Shown here piece by piece: positions 1 through 5,473 of a DNA stretch of 5,473 bases (position 1 is its first letter; every line of letters begins with the position of its first letter). Both the position numbers and the translations under genes were made by a program. The stretch covers positions 1-5,473 of the forward strand of contig CAJMHR010000071.1 of NCBI GenBank assembly GCA_905213265.1, in the 5' to 3' direction. This DNA comes from an uncultured Collinsella sp. Lineage in GTDB: Bacteria > Actinomycetota > Coriobacteriia > Coriobacteriales > Coriobacteriaceae. A model generated the notes under the pieces. That model was not told the origin of the DNA, ran no database searches, and saw only the letters and a list, made by a program, of their open reading frames with translations.

Positions 1-2
1 CG

Positions 3-1652
3 CTGTTGGTTCCCACGATGCTGGCGAACATGGTCAACACCGGTATTACCACGGGCGATGTCGACTACATTTTACGCAACGGCCTATACATGTTTATTGC
101 GACCAGCATGGCTAGCGGCGGCACGGTGCTGGGCTGCTATCTTTCGGCGCGCCTGGCCGCCAATGTGGCCTGCGATATTCGCAACGCCGTGTACGACAAA
201 TCGCTCGAGCTCGCGGCCAGCGATTTTGAGCGATTTGGCACGGGATCGATGATCACACGCTCACTCAACGACATCAACGTGATTCAACAGGCTATCCTGC
301 AGACGAATCAGTTGGTGCTGCCGGTGCCGTTCTTGGCCGTCGCGGGCATCATTTTTGCTTGGCTCATCGATCCCGCCATGGGAACGCTGCTGGGCGTGGT
401 GGTTGCGATCGTGCTGGTGGCGGCGGTCTTTACGGTGGCTAACGCCGCGCCGATTTTTATGCGCCTTCAGAGCTTTATCGACCGTATGAACGTGGTGCTG
501 CGCGAGAACATCGTGGGCGTTCGCGTCATCCGCGCTTTCAATAAGGAGCGCCACGAGGAGCAGCGCCTGGACGAGGTATTTAGCGATTACGCGGACAACG
601 CCATTAAGGTCAACCACCTGTTTGTGGGGCTCGACAGCTCCAGCTTCTTTTTGATGAACATCGCCGAGGTGGCGGTGCTGTGGGTGGGCGGCAACCGCGT
701 AGGCGCCCACGCCATGCAGATTGCGAGTATCTCGGCGGTGCTGGAGTATGCAATTCTGATCCTGTTCTTTGTGATGATGGCCCAGATGGTGGTGCTGACG
801 CTTCCGCGTGCTGCCGCGTGCCTGAACCGTGCGCAACAGGTGTTGGAGATTGAGCCGAGCATCGTCGATGGCCAGCGTGCGCTTGATGCGGCCGCGTCCG
901 ACTCAAAGGACGGGGCCGATGCGGTCGCCGTGTTCGACCACATGTCGTTTCGCTTTGACGATGCCGACGAGGACACCCTGTGCGACCTGAGTTTTGCCTG
1001 CCATCGCGGTCAGACGACTGCGATCGTTGGCTCGACAGGCTCGGGCAAATCGACGGTGGCAAAGCTTCTGCTGCGCTTCCACGATGCCACCAAGGGCTCC
1101 ATTCGCCTGAATGGTGTGGACCTGCGCGAGCTTACGCAAGACGAAATCCGCGGGCGCATTGCCTATGTGCCGCAGAAGGCGTGGCTGTTCTCGGGCACGG
1201 TGGCGAGCAACCTTCGCTTTGGTAACGAAGGCGCGACCGAGGGCGACATGCTTCATGCGCTCCAGGTTGCCCAGAGCACCTTTGTGCTCGATCAGCCGCA
1301 GGGTCTCGATACCCCTGTGGCGCAGGGCGGCACGAACTTTTCGGGCGGCCAGCGCCAGCGTTTGGCAATCGCCCGTGCGCTCATGAAGCACGCCGATCTA
1401 TATATCTTCGATGACAGTTTTTCGGCCCTGGACTTTAAGACCGATGCCGCCCTGCGCCATGCGTTGCAAGACGAGACGCGTGACGCTGCGGTGCTCATCA
1501 TCGCGCAGCGCATCTCGACGATCTTGCACGCCGACCAGATTGTCGTGCTCAAGGACGGCGAGGTTGTGGGCCTGGGCACGCATGGCGAGCTTATGGAAAC
1601 CTGCGAGGTGTACCGCGCTATCGCGGAATCGCAGATGAAGGGAGGTGAGTAG
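3..1652 (+). CDS. ABC exporter half-transporter, subunit 1 (degenerate-site NBD), 5' end cut by window
   Basis: This is a membrane ATP-binding cassette exporter subunit (fused membrane and ATPase domains), predicted to pump a drug, lipid or peptide out of the cell. The frame is open to the left edge. Residues are numbered from the TTG codon at base 6; that codon is unlikely to be the true start, because about 30-40 N-terminal residues including TM1 appear to be missing compared with the roughly 580-residue family norm. TM2 is near residues 26-48, TM3/4 near 100-146, and the last helices near 205-280. The ATPase domain shows A-loop F317, Walker A GSTGSGKST 342-350, Q-loop Q390, signature FSGGQ 445-449 and Walker B IFDD ending D469-D470. 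Asp470 replaces the catalytic Glu, and Gln501 replaces the switch-loop His. These substitutions are typical of the degenerate subunit of heterodimeric exporters (TM287, LmrC). It abuts the partner gene downstream. The substrate cannot be inferred. Confidence 0.93.
   Translation: MLVPTMLANMVNTGITTGDVDYILRNGLYMFIATSMASGGTVLGCYLSARLAANVACDIRNAVYDKSLELAASDFERFGTGSMITRSLNDINVIQQAILQTNQLVLPVPFLAVAGIIFAWLIDPAMGTLLGVVVAIVLVAAVFTVANAAPIFMRLQSFIDRMNVVLRENIVGVRVIRAFNKERHEEQRLDEVFSDYADNAIKVNHLFVGLDSSSFFLMNIAEVAVLWVGGNRVGAHAMQIASISAVLEYAILILFFVMMAQMVVLTLPRAAACLNRAQQVLEIEPSIVDGQRALDAAASDSKDGADAVAVFDHMSFRFDDADEDTLCDLSFACHRGQTTAIVGSTGSGKSTVAKLLLRFHDATKGSIRLNGVDLRELTQDEIRGRIAYVPQKAWLFSGTVASNLRFGNEGATEGDMLHALQVAQSTFVLDQPQGLDTPVAQGGTNFSGGQRQRLAIARALMKHADLYIFDDSFSALDFKTDAALRHALQDETRDAAVLIIAQRISTILHADQIVVLKDGEVVGLGTHGELMETCEVYRAIAESQMKGGE
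1638..1648 (+). promoter_or_regulatory. Ribosome binding site of exporter subunit 2
   Basis: AAGGGAGGTGA is almost fully complementary to the 16S rRNA 3' end. The GGAGG core (1641-1645) lies 8 bases before the ATG at 1654, which decides the start. An in-frame GTG at 1645 overlaps the site itself and is therefore rejected. The site lies inside the last codons of subunit 1, as expected for a tightly coupled operon. Confidence 0.85.
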
Positions 1653-1653
1653 C

Positions 1654-3669
1654 ATGACCGAGGAGCTCAGGAAACAAGGCGGCCTTGTCGATGTTGCCGC
1701 TGCGGACGCTGCCGATAAAACGGTCGACCAGGCTGCCGTAGCACCCGAGCTAGATGAGGCCGCCAAGGCTGCAGCCGCGCGCGAGGCTCGCCGCCAGGCG
1801 CTCTATGAAGAAAATGAGCGCGCGGAGGATGAGCGCGCCCGGGCCGAGGCGGAACGCATGCGCGATGTGGACGATGAAGACGAGGACGAGACGCCTCGGG
1901 ATACTTGGGCGACGGTGCGCCGTCTGTGGAGCGAGGCTGCCGGCGACCATTGGCGCTTCTATATCGTGTTTGCGAGCATTGTGTTCTATGCCATCTTTAA
2001 CACCGCTGCGCCGGCATATAGCGCCCGCGTGATCGATGAGCTGTGGGGCCACATTCAGGTGGCGTTTGCCAACGACACCACCTTCAACATCACCTGGGAG
2101 AACTGCGGCAGGACCATCTTCATCTACTTTATGATTTGGACGGCCGCTGCCTCGTTCTATGCGCTCCAGAGCTTTTTGATGTCGAGCGTGGCCGAACGCC
2201 TCAACCTGCGTCTGCGTAACCGCATCGCCCAAAAGCTCAATCGTCTGCCGCTCGCCTATTTTGACGCACATCGTCCCGGCGAGGTCGTTAGCCGCGCGAC
2301 CAACGACCTGGACAAGATGTCCGAGAGCATGCAGCGCGGATTACTGCAGCTGCTGGTGTCGATTGGTACGGTAGTGGGTGCTGTGAGCGTGATGTTTGTG
2401 TTCAGCGTGCCGCTCACGCTGGTCTTTTTGTTCTTTACGGCGTTGTCGCTGCTGGTGACCAAGGTGGTCTCGCGCCGCACGCATGACGTAACTGGTGAGC
2501 GTCAGGAGTGGGTGTCCAAGATTACGAGTGCGGTCGAGGAAGGCTACTCGGGCCGTCTGGTGATTCGCGCGTTTAACCGCGAGCGTCAGAGTTCTGCCGA
2601 GGTGCACCAGGCCTCGAGCGAGCTAGCGCGCGTGAGTGCCAAGGCCGACTTTATGATTAACGCCGTCGGCCCCGCGGTGCGCTTTATCGGCCGCCTGGCA
2701 CAGATCGTGATTGCGATTGTGGGCTGCAGCATGCTGGTTGCCGGCCACATGACCGTCGGTGTGTTCCAGGCGTTCTTCCAGTTTATCTACGAGGCATCCG
2801 AGCCCATGACGCAGCTGTCGTTTACCTTCAACTCGCTGCAGAGCGCGCTGGCGAGCGCGGAGCGCGTGTTCGACCTGCTCGATGAACCCGAGATGGAGGC
2901 GGATCCGCAGCCGGGCGAGGCCGCCAGGCTGCCGGGTCGCGTGGAGGGCCGCGTCGCCTTTGAGCATGTGCGCTTTGGCTACGCGCCCGACAAGCCGCTC
3001 ATGCGCGACGTGTCGTTTACCGCCGAGCCGGGCCAGAAGATCGCCGTGGTGGGAACCACGGGCGCGGGTAAGACCACGCTCATCAACCTGCTCATGCGCT
3101 TTTACGAGATCGACGGCGGCCGCATTACGCTCGACGGCGTGGATACGAGTCGCATGGATCGTGGCGAGCTGCGGCAGCAGTTTGGCATGGTGCTGCAGGA
3201 CGCCTGGCTGTTCGATGGCACCATTGCCGAGAACATCGCCTACGGCTGCCCCGAGGCGACGCGCGAGGAGGTCGTGGCCGCCGCACGTGCCGCTCAGGTC
3301 GACTTCTTTGTGCGCACTATGCCGCAGGGCTACGACACGCGTGTGGCTAACGATGCCGAAAGCATCAGCCAGGGTCAGCGCCAGCTGCTGACCATTGCGC
3401 GCGTGCTGCTCAACAACCCGGCGATTCTCATCCTGGACGAGGCGACGTCGAGCGTGGATACGCGCACCGAGCTTGCCATCGGCCGTGCCATGGACGCGCT
3501 CATGCATGGGCGCACGAGCTTTGTGATCGCGCATCGCCTGTCGACGATCGTGGATGCCGACCTGATTCTGGTCATGGACCACGGCAACATTATCGAGCAG
3601 GGCACGCATAAGGAGCTGCTCGCAGCCGAGGGCGCTTACGCCGACCTCTATCTGAGCCAGTTCGCATAA
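1654..3669 (+). CDS. ABC exporter half-transporter, subunit 2 (catalytically complete NBD) with charged N-terminal extension
   Basis: This is the partner ABC exporter subunit, 671 residues, starting one base after the stop of subunit 1, so the two are co-transcribed and probably assemble one-to-one. Residues 1-83 are an Ala/Glu/Arg-rich hydrophilic extension, likely helical or coiled-coil around 34-70, ending in an acidic run at 71-79 (DVDDEDEDE). This makes the protein longer than the usual 580-600 residues. The membrane domain follows, with helices near 101-123, 154-175, 230-273 (two) and 351-392 (two). The ATPase domain shows A-loop Y443, Walker A GTTGAGKTT 467-475, Q-loop Q515, signature ISQGQ 571-575, Walker B D595 with catalytic E596, and switch H627. 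SQGQ departs from the canonical SGGQ. It would complete the degenerate site with subunit 1's Walker motifs, while this subunit's Walker motifs pair with subunit 1's intact SGGQ. Multidrug efflux is the usual family role; the actual substrate is unknown. Confidence 0.95.
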   Translation: MTEELRKQGGLVDVAAADAADKTVDQAAVAPELDEAAKAAAAREARRQALYEENERAEDERARAEAERMRDVDDEDEDETPRDTWATVRRLWSEAAGDHWRFYIVFASIVFYAIFNTAAPAYSARVIDELWGHIQVAFANDTTFNITWENCGRTIFIYFMIWTAAASFYALQSFLMSSVAERLNLRLRNRIAQKLNRLPLAYFDAHRPGEVVSRATNDLDKMSESMQRGLLQLLVSIGTVVGAVSVMFVFSVPLTLVFLFFTALSLLVTKVVSRRTHDVTGERQEWVSKITSAVEEGYSGRLVIRAFNRERQSSAEVHQASSELARVSAKADFMINAVGPAVRFIGRLAQIVIAIVGCSMLVAGHMTVGVFQAFFQFIYEASEPMTQLSFTFNSLQSALASAERVFDLLDEPEMEADPQPGEAARLPGRVEGRVAFEHVRFGYAPDKPLMRDVSFTAEPGQKIAVVGTTGAGKTTLINLLMRFYEIDGGRITLDGVDTSRMDRGELRQQFGMVLQDAWLFDGTIAENIAYGCPEATREEVVAAARAAQVDFFVRTMPQGYDTRVANDAESISQGQRQLLTIARVLLNNPAILILDEATSSVDTRTELAIGRAMDALMHGRTSFVIAHRLSTIVDADLILVMDHGNIIEQGTHKELLAAEGAYADLYLSQFA

Positions 3670-3671
3670 TA

Positions 3672-3696
3672 TGACAAAGGGACAGTCCCTTTGCCA
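3672..3696. repeat. Short palindromic element after the exporter operon (REP-like candidate)
   Basis: Arms 3675-3683 (CAAAGGGAC) and 3685-3693 (GTCCCTTTG) are perfectly complementary around a single central A. Two more pairs lie outside one A/C mismatch, giving the span 3672-3696. On the minus-strand transcript the mismatch becomes a G-U pair. It starts two bases after the exporter stop codon and has no T-run, so it is a poor intrinsic terminator on its own. Very similar AAAGGGAC/GTCCCTTT palindromes are familiar to me as dispersed repeats in several bacterial genomes, some near REP-type transposases. That is recollection; copy number cannot be tested in this window, and only one copy is present here. 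Confidence 0.5.
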
Positions 3697-3706
3697 CATC
3701 ACAAAT

Positions 3707-3742
3707 AAGGCGCGCCGGGGGCGAATCCTCTGGCGCGCCTTT
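3707..3742. terminator. Bidirectional intrinsic terminator between convergent genes
   Basis: Arms 3707-3716 (AAGGCGCGCC) and 3732-3741 (GGCGCGCCTT) form a perfect 10-bp stem. In the plus-strand RNA the stem can extend inward by five more pairs (G-C and G-U, 3717-3721 with 3727-3731) to leave a 5-base loop. The plus strand then runs TTTGCGTT; the minus strand runs TTATTTGTG after the stem. Both tails are modest T-tracts. The position between the stop codons of the plus-strand exporter operon and the minus-strand cysE fits a shared terminator. Confidence 0.72.
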
Positions 3743-3777
3743 GCGTTGGCGTCAATGTTGTCGGTGGTCGTCCGCCT

Positions 3778-4482
3778 CTAGCGTTCGTCCACGAGCTTGG
3801 CGACGAGGGCTTTGAGCTCGGCCACTTCTCGCTCGAGTTCCTTGACGCGGCGAGCGTTCTCGGTGATGCCCTGGCGGTTGAGCGCGGACTGCTCGGCGGC
3901 GGCGTCGGGCATGTACTCGCGATGCTGCTTGGCGTCGAAGCTTTCCTCGAACACGCGGCAGCCGTTGCGCTTGATGATGCGTCCCGGCACGCCCACGACG
4001 GTGCAGTTGTCGGGCACGTCCTTGACGACAACCGAGTTACCGCCGATCTTGACGTTGTTGCCAATGCGAATGTTGCCGAGCACCTTGGCACCCGTGCCCA
4101 CGGTGACGTTGTTGCCCAGGGTGGGGTGGCGCTTGCCGGTTTCGTTGCCGGTGCCGCCGAGCGTAACGCCCTGGTAGAGCACGCAGTTGTCGCCCACGAT
4201 GGTAGTCTCGCCGATGACGACGCCCATGGCGTGGTCGATAAAGAAGTGCTTGCCGATCTGCGCGGCGGGATGAATCTCGACGCCGGTGATGTGGCGGGTG
4301 ATTTGCGAGAGCACACGGGCGAGCGAGCGATGACCGTGCTCCCAGAGCCAGTGCTCGGGCACGTGGTTCCACTTGGCGTGCAGGCCAGGATAGGAAAGGA
4401 AGATGACCAGACCGTTTTGCGCGGCGGGGTCTTGCGCCTGGACGGTCTTGATGTCCTCGCGAATGGTATTGATAAAGCTCAC
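3778..4482 (-). CDS. cysE: Serine O-acetyltransferase
   Basis: The enzyme transfers acetyl from acetyl-CoA to L-serine, giving O-acetylserine, the carbon skeleton for cysteine made by O-acetylserine sulfhydrylase in the cytoplasm. The product is 234 residues, near the compact Bacillus-type length rather than the longer E. coli enzyme. An N-terminal helical part (1-65) precedes a hexapeptide-repeat left-handed beta-helix (about 66-170). Family motifs include IHPAAQIG 70-77, IDHAMGVVIGET 82-93, GVTLGGTG 105-112 and RHP 118-120. His84 and His119 match known active-site histidines, and Glu69 sits where E. coli has catalytic-dyad Asp143. The C-terminus (209-232) is a heptad-like coiled coil and ends in DER, lacking the terminal Ile that lets many CysE proteins bind CysK. 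The GTG at 4482 is chosen because AAGGGAGGG lies 7 bases upstream and family homology begins there. An in-frame extension further upstream has no support. No sulfurtransferase or cysK gene is adjacent. Confidence 0.95.
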   Translation of the reverse strand: MSFINTIREDIKTVQAQDPAAQNGLVIFLSYPGLHAKWNHVPEHWLWEHGHRSLARVLSQITRHITGVEIHPAAQIGKHFFIDHAMGVVIGETTIVGDNCVLYQGVTLGGTGNETGKRHPTLGNNVTVGTGAKVLGNIRIGNNVKIGGNSVVVKDVPDNCTVVGVPGRIIKRNGCRVFEESFDAKQHREYMPDAAAEQSALNRQGITENARRVKELEREVAELKALVAKLVDER

Positions 4483-4488
4483 CGGCCG

Positions 4489-4497
4489 CCCTCCCTT
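4489..4497 (-). promoter_or_regulatory. Ribosome binding site of cysE
   Basis: On the minus strand this reads AAGGGAGGG, with its GGGAGG core ending 7 bases before the GTG at 4482-4480. It supports the GTG as start codon over any upstream in-frame codon. Confidence 0.75.
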
Positions 4498-4523
4498 AGC
4501 GCCATGGCAATGCGATTCAATAA

Positions 4524-4529
4524 AGTATA
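4524..4529 (-). promoter_or_regulatory. Putative -10 element for cysE
   Basis: TATACT on the minus strand differs at one base from the TATAAT consensus and lies about 41 bases upstream of the cysE GTG. That predicts a leader of roughly 35 bases, too short for a T-box or S-box riboswitch. No good -35 box sits at 16-18 bases; the nearest candidate, TTGTCC (4557-4552), is 22 bases away. A weak or activator-dependent promoter is possible. Confidence 0.42.
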
Positions 4530-4540
4530 GCGATTCGCTA
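4528..4540. promoter_or_regulatory. Operator-like palindrome overlapping the cysE -10 region
   Basis: TAGCGA-T-TCGCTA is a perfect inverted repeat with 6-base arms and a one-base centre. It overlaps the upstream end of the TATACT element by two bases and fills part of the -35/-10 spacer. Its core GCGATTC (4530-4536) recurs directly at 4512-4518, 18 bases away on the other side of the -10 element. This geometry would suit a dimeric regulator controlling cysE. Which regulator is unknown, and chance cannot be excluded for a 13-base element. Confidence 0.35.
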
Positions 4541-4653
4541 GGGATTAGGAAGGACAATCTTGGCGGCATTGCGCAACAGGTGTCAGTTATGCAAACTTGC
4601 TGGTAATGGAGTCGTGCTTTTGTGGGGCTGCGCACGAGGGAGCGCTGCAACCG

Positions 4654-4659
4654 TATACT
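4654..4659 (+). promoter_or_regulatory. Putative -10 element for the DedA-family gene
   Basis: TATACT on the plus strand lies 46 bases before the ATG at 4706, in the divergent region between cysE and the DedA-family gene. No convincing TTGACA-like box is present 16-18 bases upstream (about 4630-4637 is GC-rich), so the call rests on the hexamer and its position only. Confidence 0.4.
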
Positions 4660-4690
4660 GGTCAACTTGGACGTATCCGCGCCCACAACT

Positions 4691-4696
4691 GAGAGG
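4691..4696 (+). promoter_or_regulatory. Ribosome binding site of the DedA-family gene
   Basis: GAGAGG lies 9 bases before the ATG at 4706. It is a weaker match than the sites of the other genes here, but it favours this ATG over an in-frame upstream ATG at 4622, which would add a 28-residue tail without family similarity and would precede the putative -10 element. Confidence 0.55.
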
Positions 4697-4705
4697 TTTT
4701 ACTTC

Positions 4706-5344
4706 ATGGGTTTCATTAATTTTATCGCCGAGTTGCTCAAAGACCCGCGCACCGCGATCGCCAGTTGGATCGCCGCCGGCCCGCTTATGGCCTACGGCTG
4801 CGTGTTTCTGATCATCTTTATCGAGACGGGCGTGGTGTTCTTCCCGTTCCTTCCCGGCGATTCGTTGCTGTTTGCTTCGGGCTTCTTTGCCCACAACGGC
4901 GGCTTTAACATCGTGGCGCTTCTGGCCACCGCATGGGCCGCAGCCATCCTGGGCGATCAGTGCAACTTTATGATCGGTCACTTCTTTGGCCGCAAGATCA
5001 TCGCTTCGGGCAAGGTCAAGGCTATGACGCCCGAGCGCATCAAAAAGTCCGAGGACTTCTTGGACAAGTGGGGCCACCTGGCCATCTTCCTGGGTCGCTT
5101 CTTTCCGTTTATCCGCACCTTCGTGCCCTTTATCGCCGGCATGGGCGGTATGCACTGGCGCAACTTTGTCATCTTTAACGTGCTGGGTGGCATTACCTGG
5201 TCAACGCTCTTTACGCTGCTGGGCTACTTCTTTGGCGGCATTCCCTTTGTGCAGGAGCACTTTGAGCTGCTGATTATCGGCATCGTCGCCGTGTCGATCA
5301 TCCCGACCGTGGTCGGCCTGGTTAAGGCTAAGCTGGGCAAATAG
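4706..5344 (+). CDS. DedA-family (SNARE-associated/VTT domain) integral membrane protein
   Basis: The predicted 212-residue inner-membrane protein belongs to the DedA family. Members studied recently recycle undecaprenyl phosphate, the lipid carrier for cell-wall synthesis (UptA-type), while others affect proton-motive-force homeostasis and drug tolerance (YqjA/YghB). Hydrophobic segments lie near 27-48, 53-80, a re-entrant-like stretch near 124-148, 154-178 and 187-206. The family's functional residues are visible: E40 in the FIETG stretch, D52 in LPGDSLL, and R131 and R137 in GRFFPFIRT followed by FVPFIAG. They align with E39, D51, R130 and R136 of E. coli YqjA. Length and residue spacing are normal for the family, so the gene looks intact. 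It is transcribed away from cysE and followed by a strong terminator, so it is probably monocistronic. Which DedA subfunction applies cannot be told from sequence alone. Confidence 0.93.
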   Translation: MGFINFIAELLKDPRTAIASWIAAGPLMAYGCVFLIIFIETGVVFFPFLPGDSLLFASGFFAHNGGFNIVALLATAWAAAILGDQCNFMIGHFFGRKIIASGKVKAMTPERIKKSEDFLDKWGHLAIFLGRFFPFIRTFVPFIAGMGGMHWRNFVIFNVLGGITWSTLFTLLGYFFGGIPFVQEHFELLIIGIVAVSIIPTVVGLVKAKLGK

Positions 5345-5381
5345 AAAGCGTAGCTCGAGCCAGCGCGCAGACCGTGCAGTT

Positions 5382-5416
5382 GAGGCCCGTCACCGCTTAC
5401 GGTGGCGGGCCTCTTT
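5382..5416 (+). terminator. Rho-independent terminator after the DedA-family gene
   Basis: Arms 5382-5395 and 5400-5413 form a 14-bp stem with a single G-U pair (T5390 with G5404) and a CTTA loop. TTTAGTT follows. It starts 37 bases after the stop codon of the DedA-family gene. The stem is very stable although the T-run is short, so termination is likely. Confidence 0.8.
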
Positions 5417-5422
5417 AGTTCA

Positions 5423-5458
5423 AGACTTTAGTCTGCTGGCCGCGCAGCGGCCAGCTTT
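5423..5458. other. Two further hairpins downstream of the terminator
   Basis: A small inverted repeat AGACT-TT-AGTCT (5423-5434) is followed directly by GCTGGCCGC (5435-5443) and GCGGCCAGC (5447-5455) around a GCA loop, then TTT. The 9-bp GC-rich stem could be a back-up terminator for the plus strand. It could also be the tail of a minus-strand gene lying beyond the right edge. The window ends 15 bases later, so neither reading can be confirmed. Confidence 0.4.
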
Positions 5459-5473
5459 AAACCACCCGCTACG

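Noticed and set aside
261..836. Minus-strand open frame (191 codons) within exporter subunit 1
   Set aside because: It is a shadow of the membrane domain: His/Gln-rich and low in hydrophobic order, with no motif I recognise. The plus-strand protein fully explains the sequence.
1645..1653. GTG at 1645 as alternative start for subunit 2
   Set aside because: It overlaps the Shine-Dalgarno core, leaving no upstream site. The ATG at 1654 has ideal spacing.
2623..3702. Long minus-strand open frame (359 codons) opposite exporter subunit 2
   Set aside because: It is antisense to the ATPase domain with all its motifs. The His/Ala/Arg-rich product has no recognisable domain, and such open antisense frames are expected in GC-rich genes with strong third-position bias.
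3922..4530. Plus-strand open frame (202 codons) opposite cysE
   Set aside because: The minus strand encodes a clear CysE with family motifs. The plus-strand product is a composition-driven antisense shadow.
4483..4686. N-terminal extension of CysE to an ATG at 4686
   Set aside because: The added 68 residues show no family similarity and run through the putative promoter, and a good ribosome site precedes the GTG at 4482.
4483..4705. T-box or S-box type riboswitch upstream of cysE
   Set aside because: The predicted leader is only about 35 bases and I find no conserved T-box or SAM-riboswitch core sequence.
1..5473. CRISPR array, tRNA, rRNA, insertion sequence, or a new multi-gene defence or biosynthetic system
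   Set aside because: There are no regularly spaced repeats, RNA-gene signatures or transposase gene. All four genes belong to well-known housekeeping or transport families and lie in three apparently separate transcription units.

Overview
The window is a GC-rich (visibly near 60%) bacterial segment. It carries four protein-coding genes: a convergent arrangement in the middle, then a divergent pair. High GC, GTG start use, perfect Shine-Dalgarno sequences and the protein flavour suggest a high-GC Gram-positive. A member of the Coriobacteriia (Collinsella-like) is my best guess. That assignment is inference from memory of similar sequences, not a search result.

Bases 1-3669 (+) hold two adjacent ABC-exporter half-transporters. 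The first is cut by the left edge. The second begins one base after the first one's stop codon, behind a near-perfect ribosome binding site. They almost certainly form one heterodimeric efflux pump. The nucleotide-binding motifs are divided as in asymmetric exporters of the TM287/288, LmrCD and BmrCD type. Subunit 1 has Asp in place of the catalytic Glu and Gln in place of the switch His, with an intact SGGQ signature. Subunit 2 has the catalytic Glu and His but a changed SQGQ signature. One ATP site is therefore predicted competent and the other degenerate. Subunit 2 also carries an unusual charged N-terminal extension of about 83 residues.

Bases 3670-3777 separate the convergent genes. They hold a short, nearly perfect palindrome that resembles a dispersed repeat, then a strong GC-rich hairpin likely to end transcription from both sides.

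Bases 3778-4482 (-) encode a serine O-acetyltransferase (cysE) with a left-handed beta-helix acyltransferase core and a C-terminal coiled-coil tail. Bases 4483-4705 form a divergent control region with a TATACT element facing each way and a small palindrome overlapping the cysE-side element. Bases 4706-5344 (+) encode a DedA-family membrane protein with its acidic and arginine signature residues intact. Bases 5345-5473 hold an intrinsic terminator and further hairpins; no gene can be called there.

The genes look like three independent transcription units: drug or lipid efflux, cysteine biosynthesis, and membrane lipid-carrier handling. I see no defence system, CRISPR array, RNA gene or intact mobile element, and no strong sign of a new multi-gene system. 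The most useful leads are the subunit 2 extension, the CysE tail and the palindromic elements.
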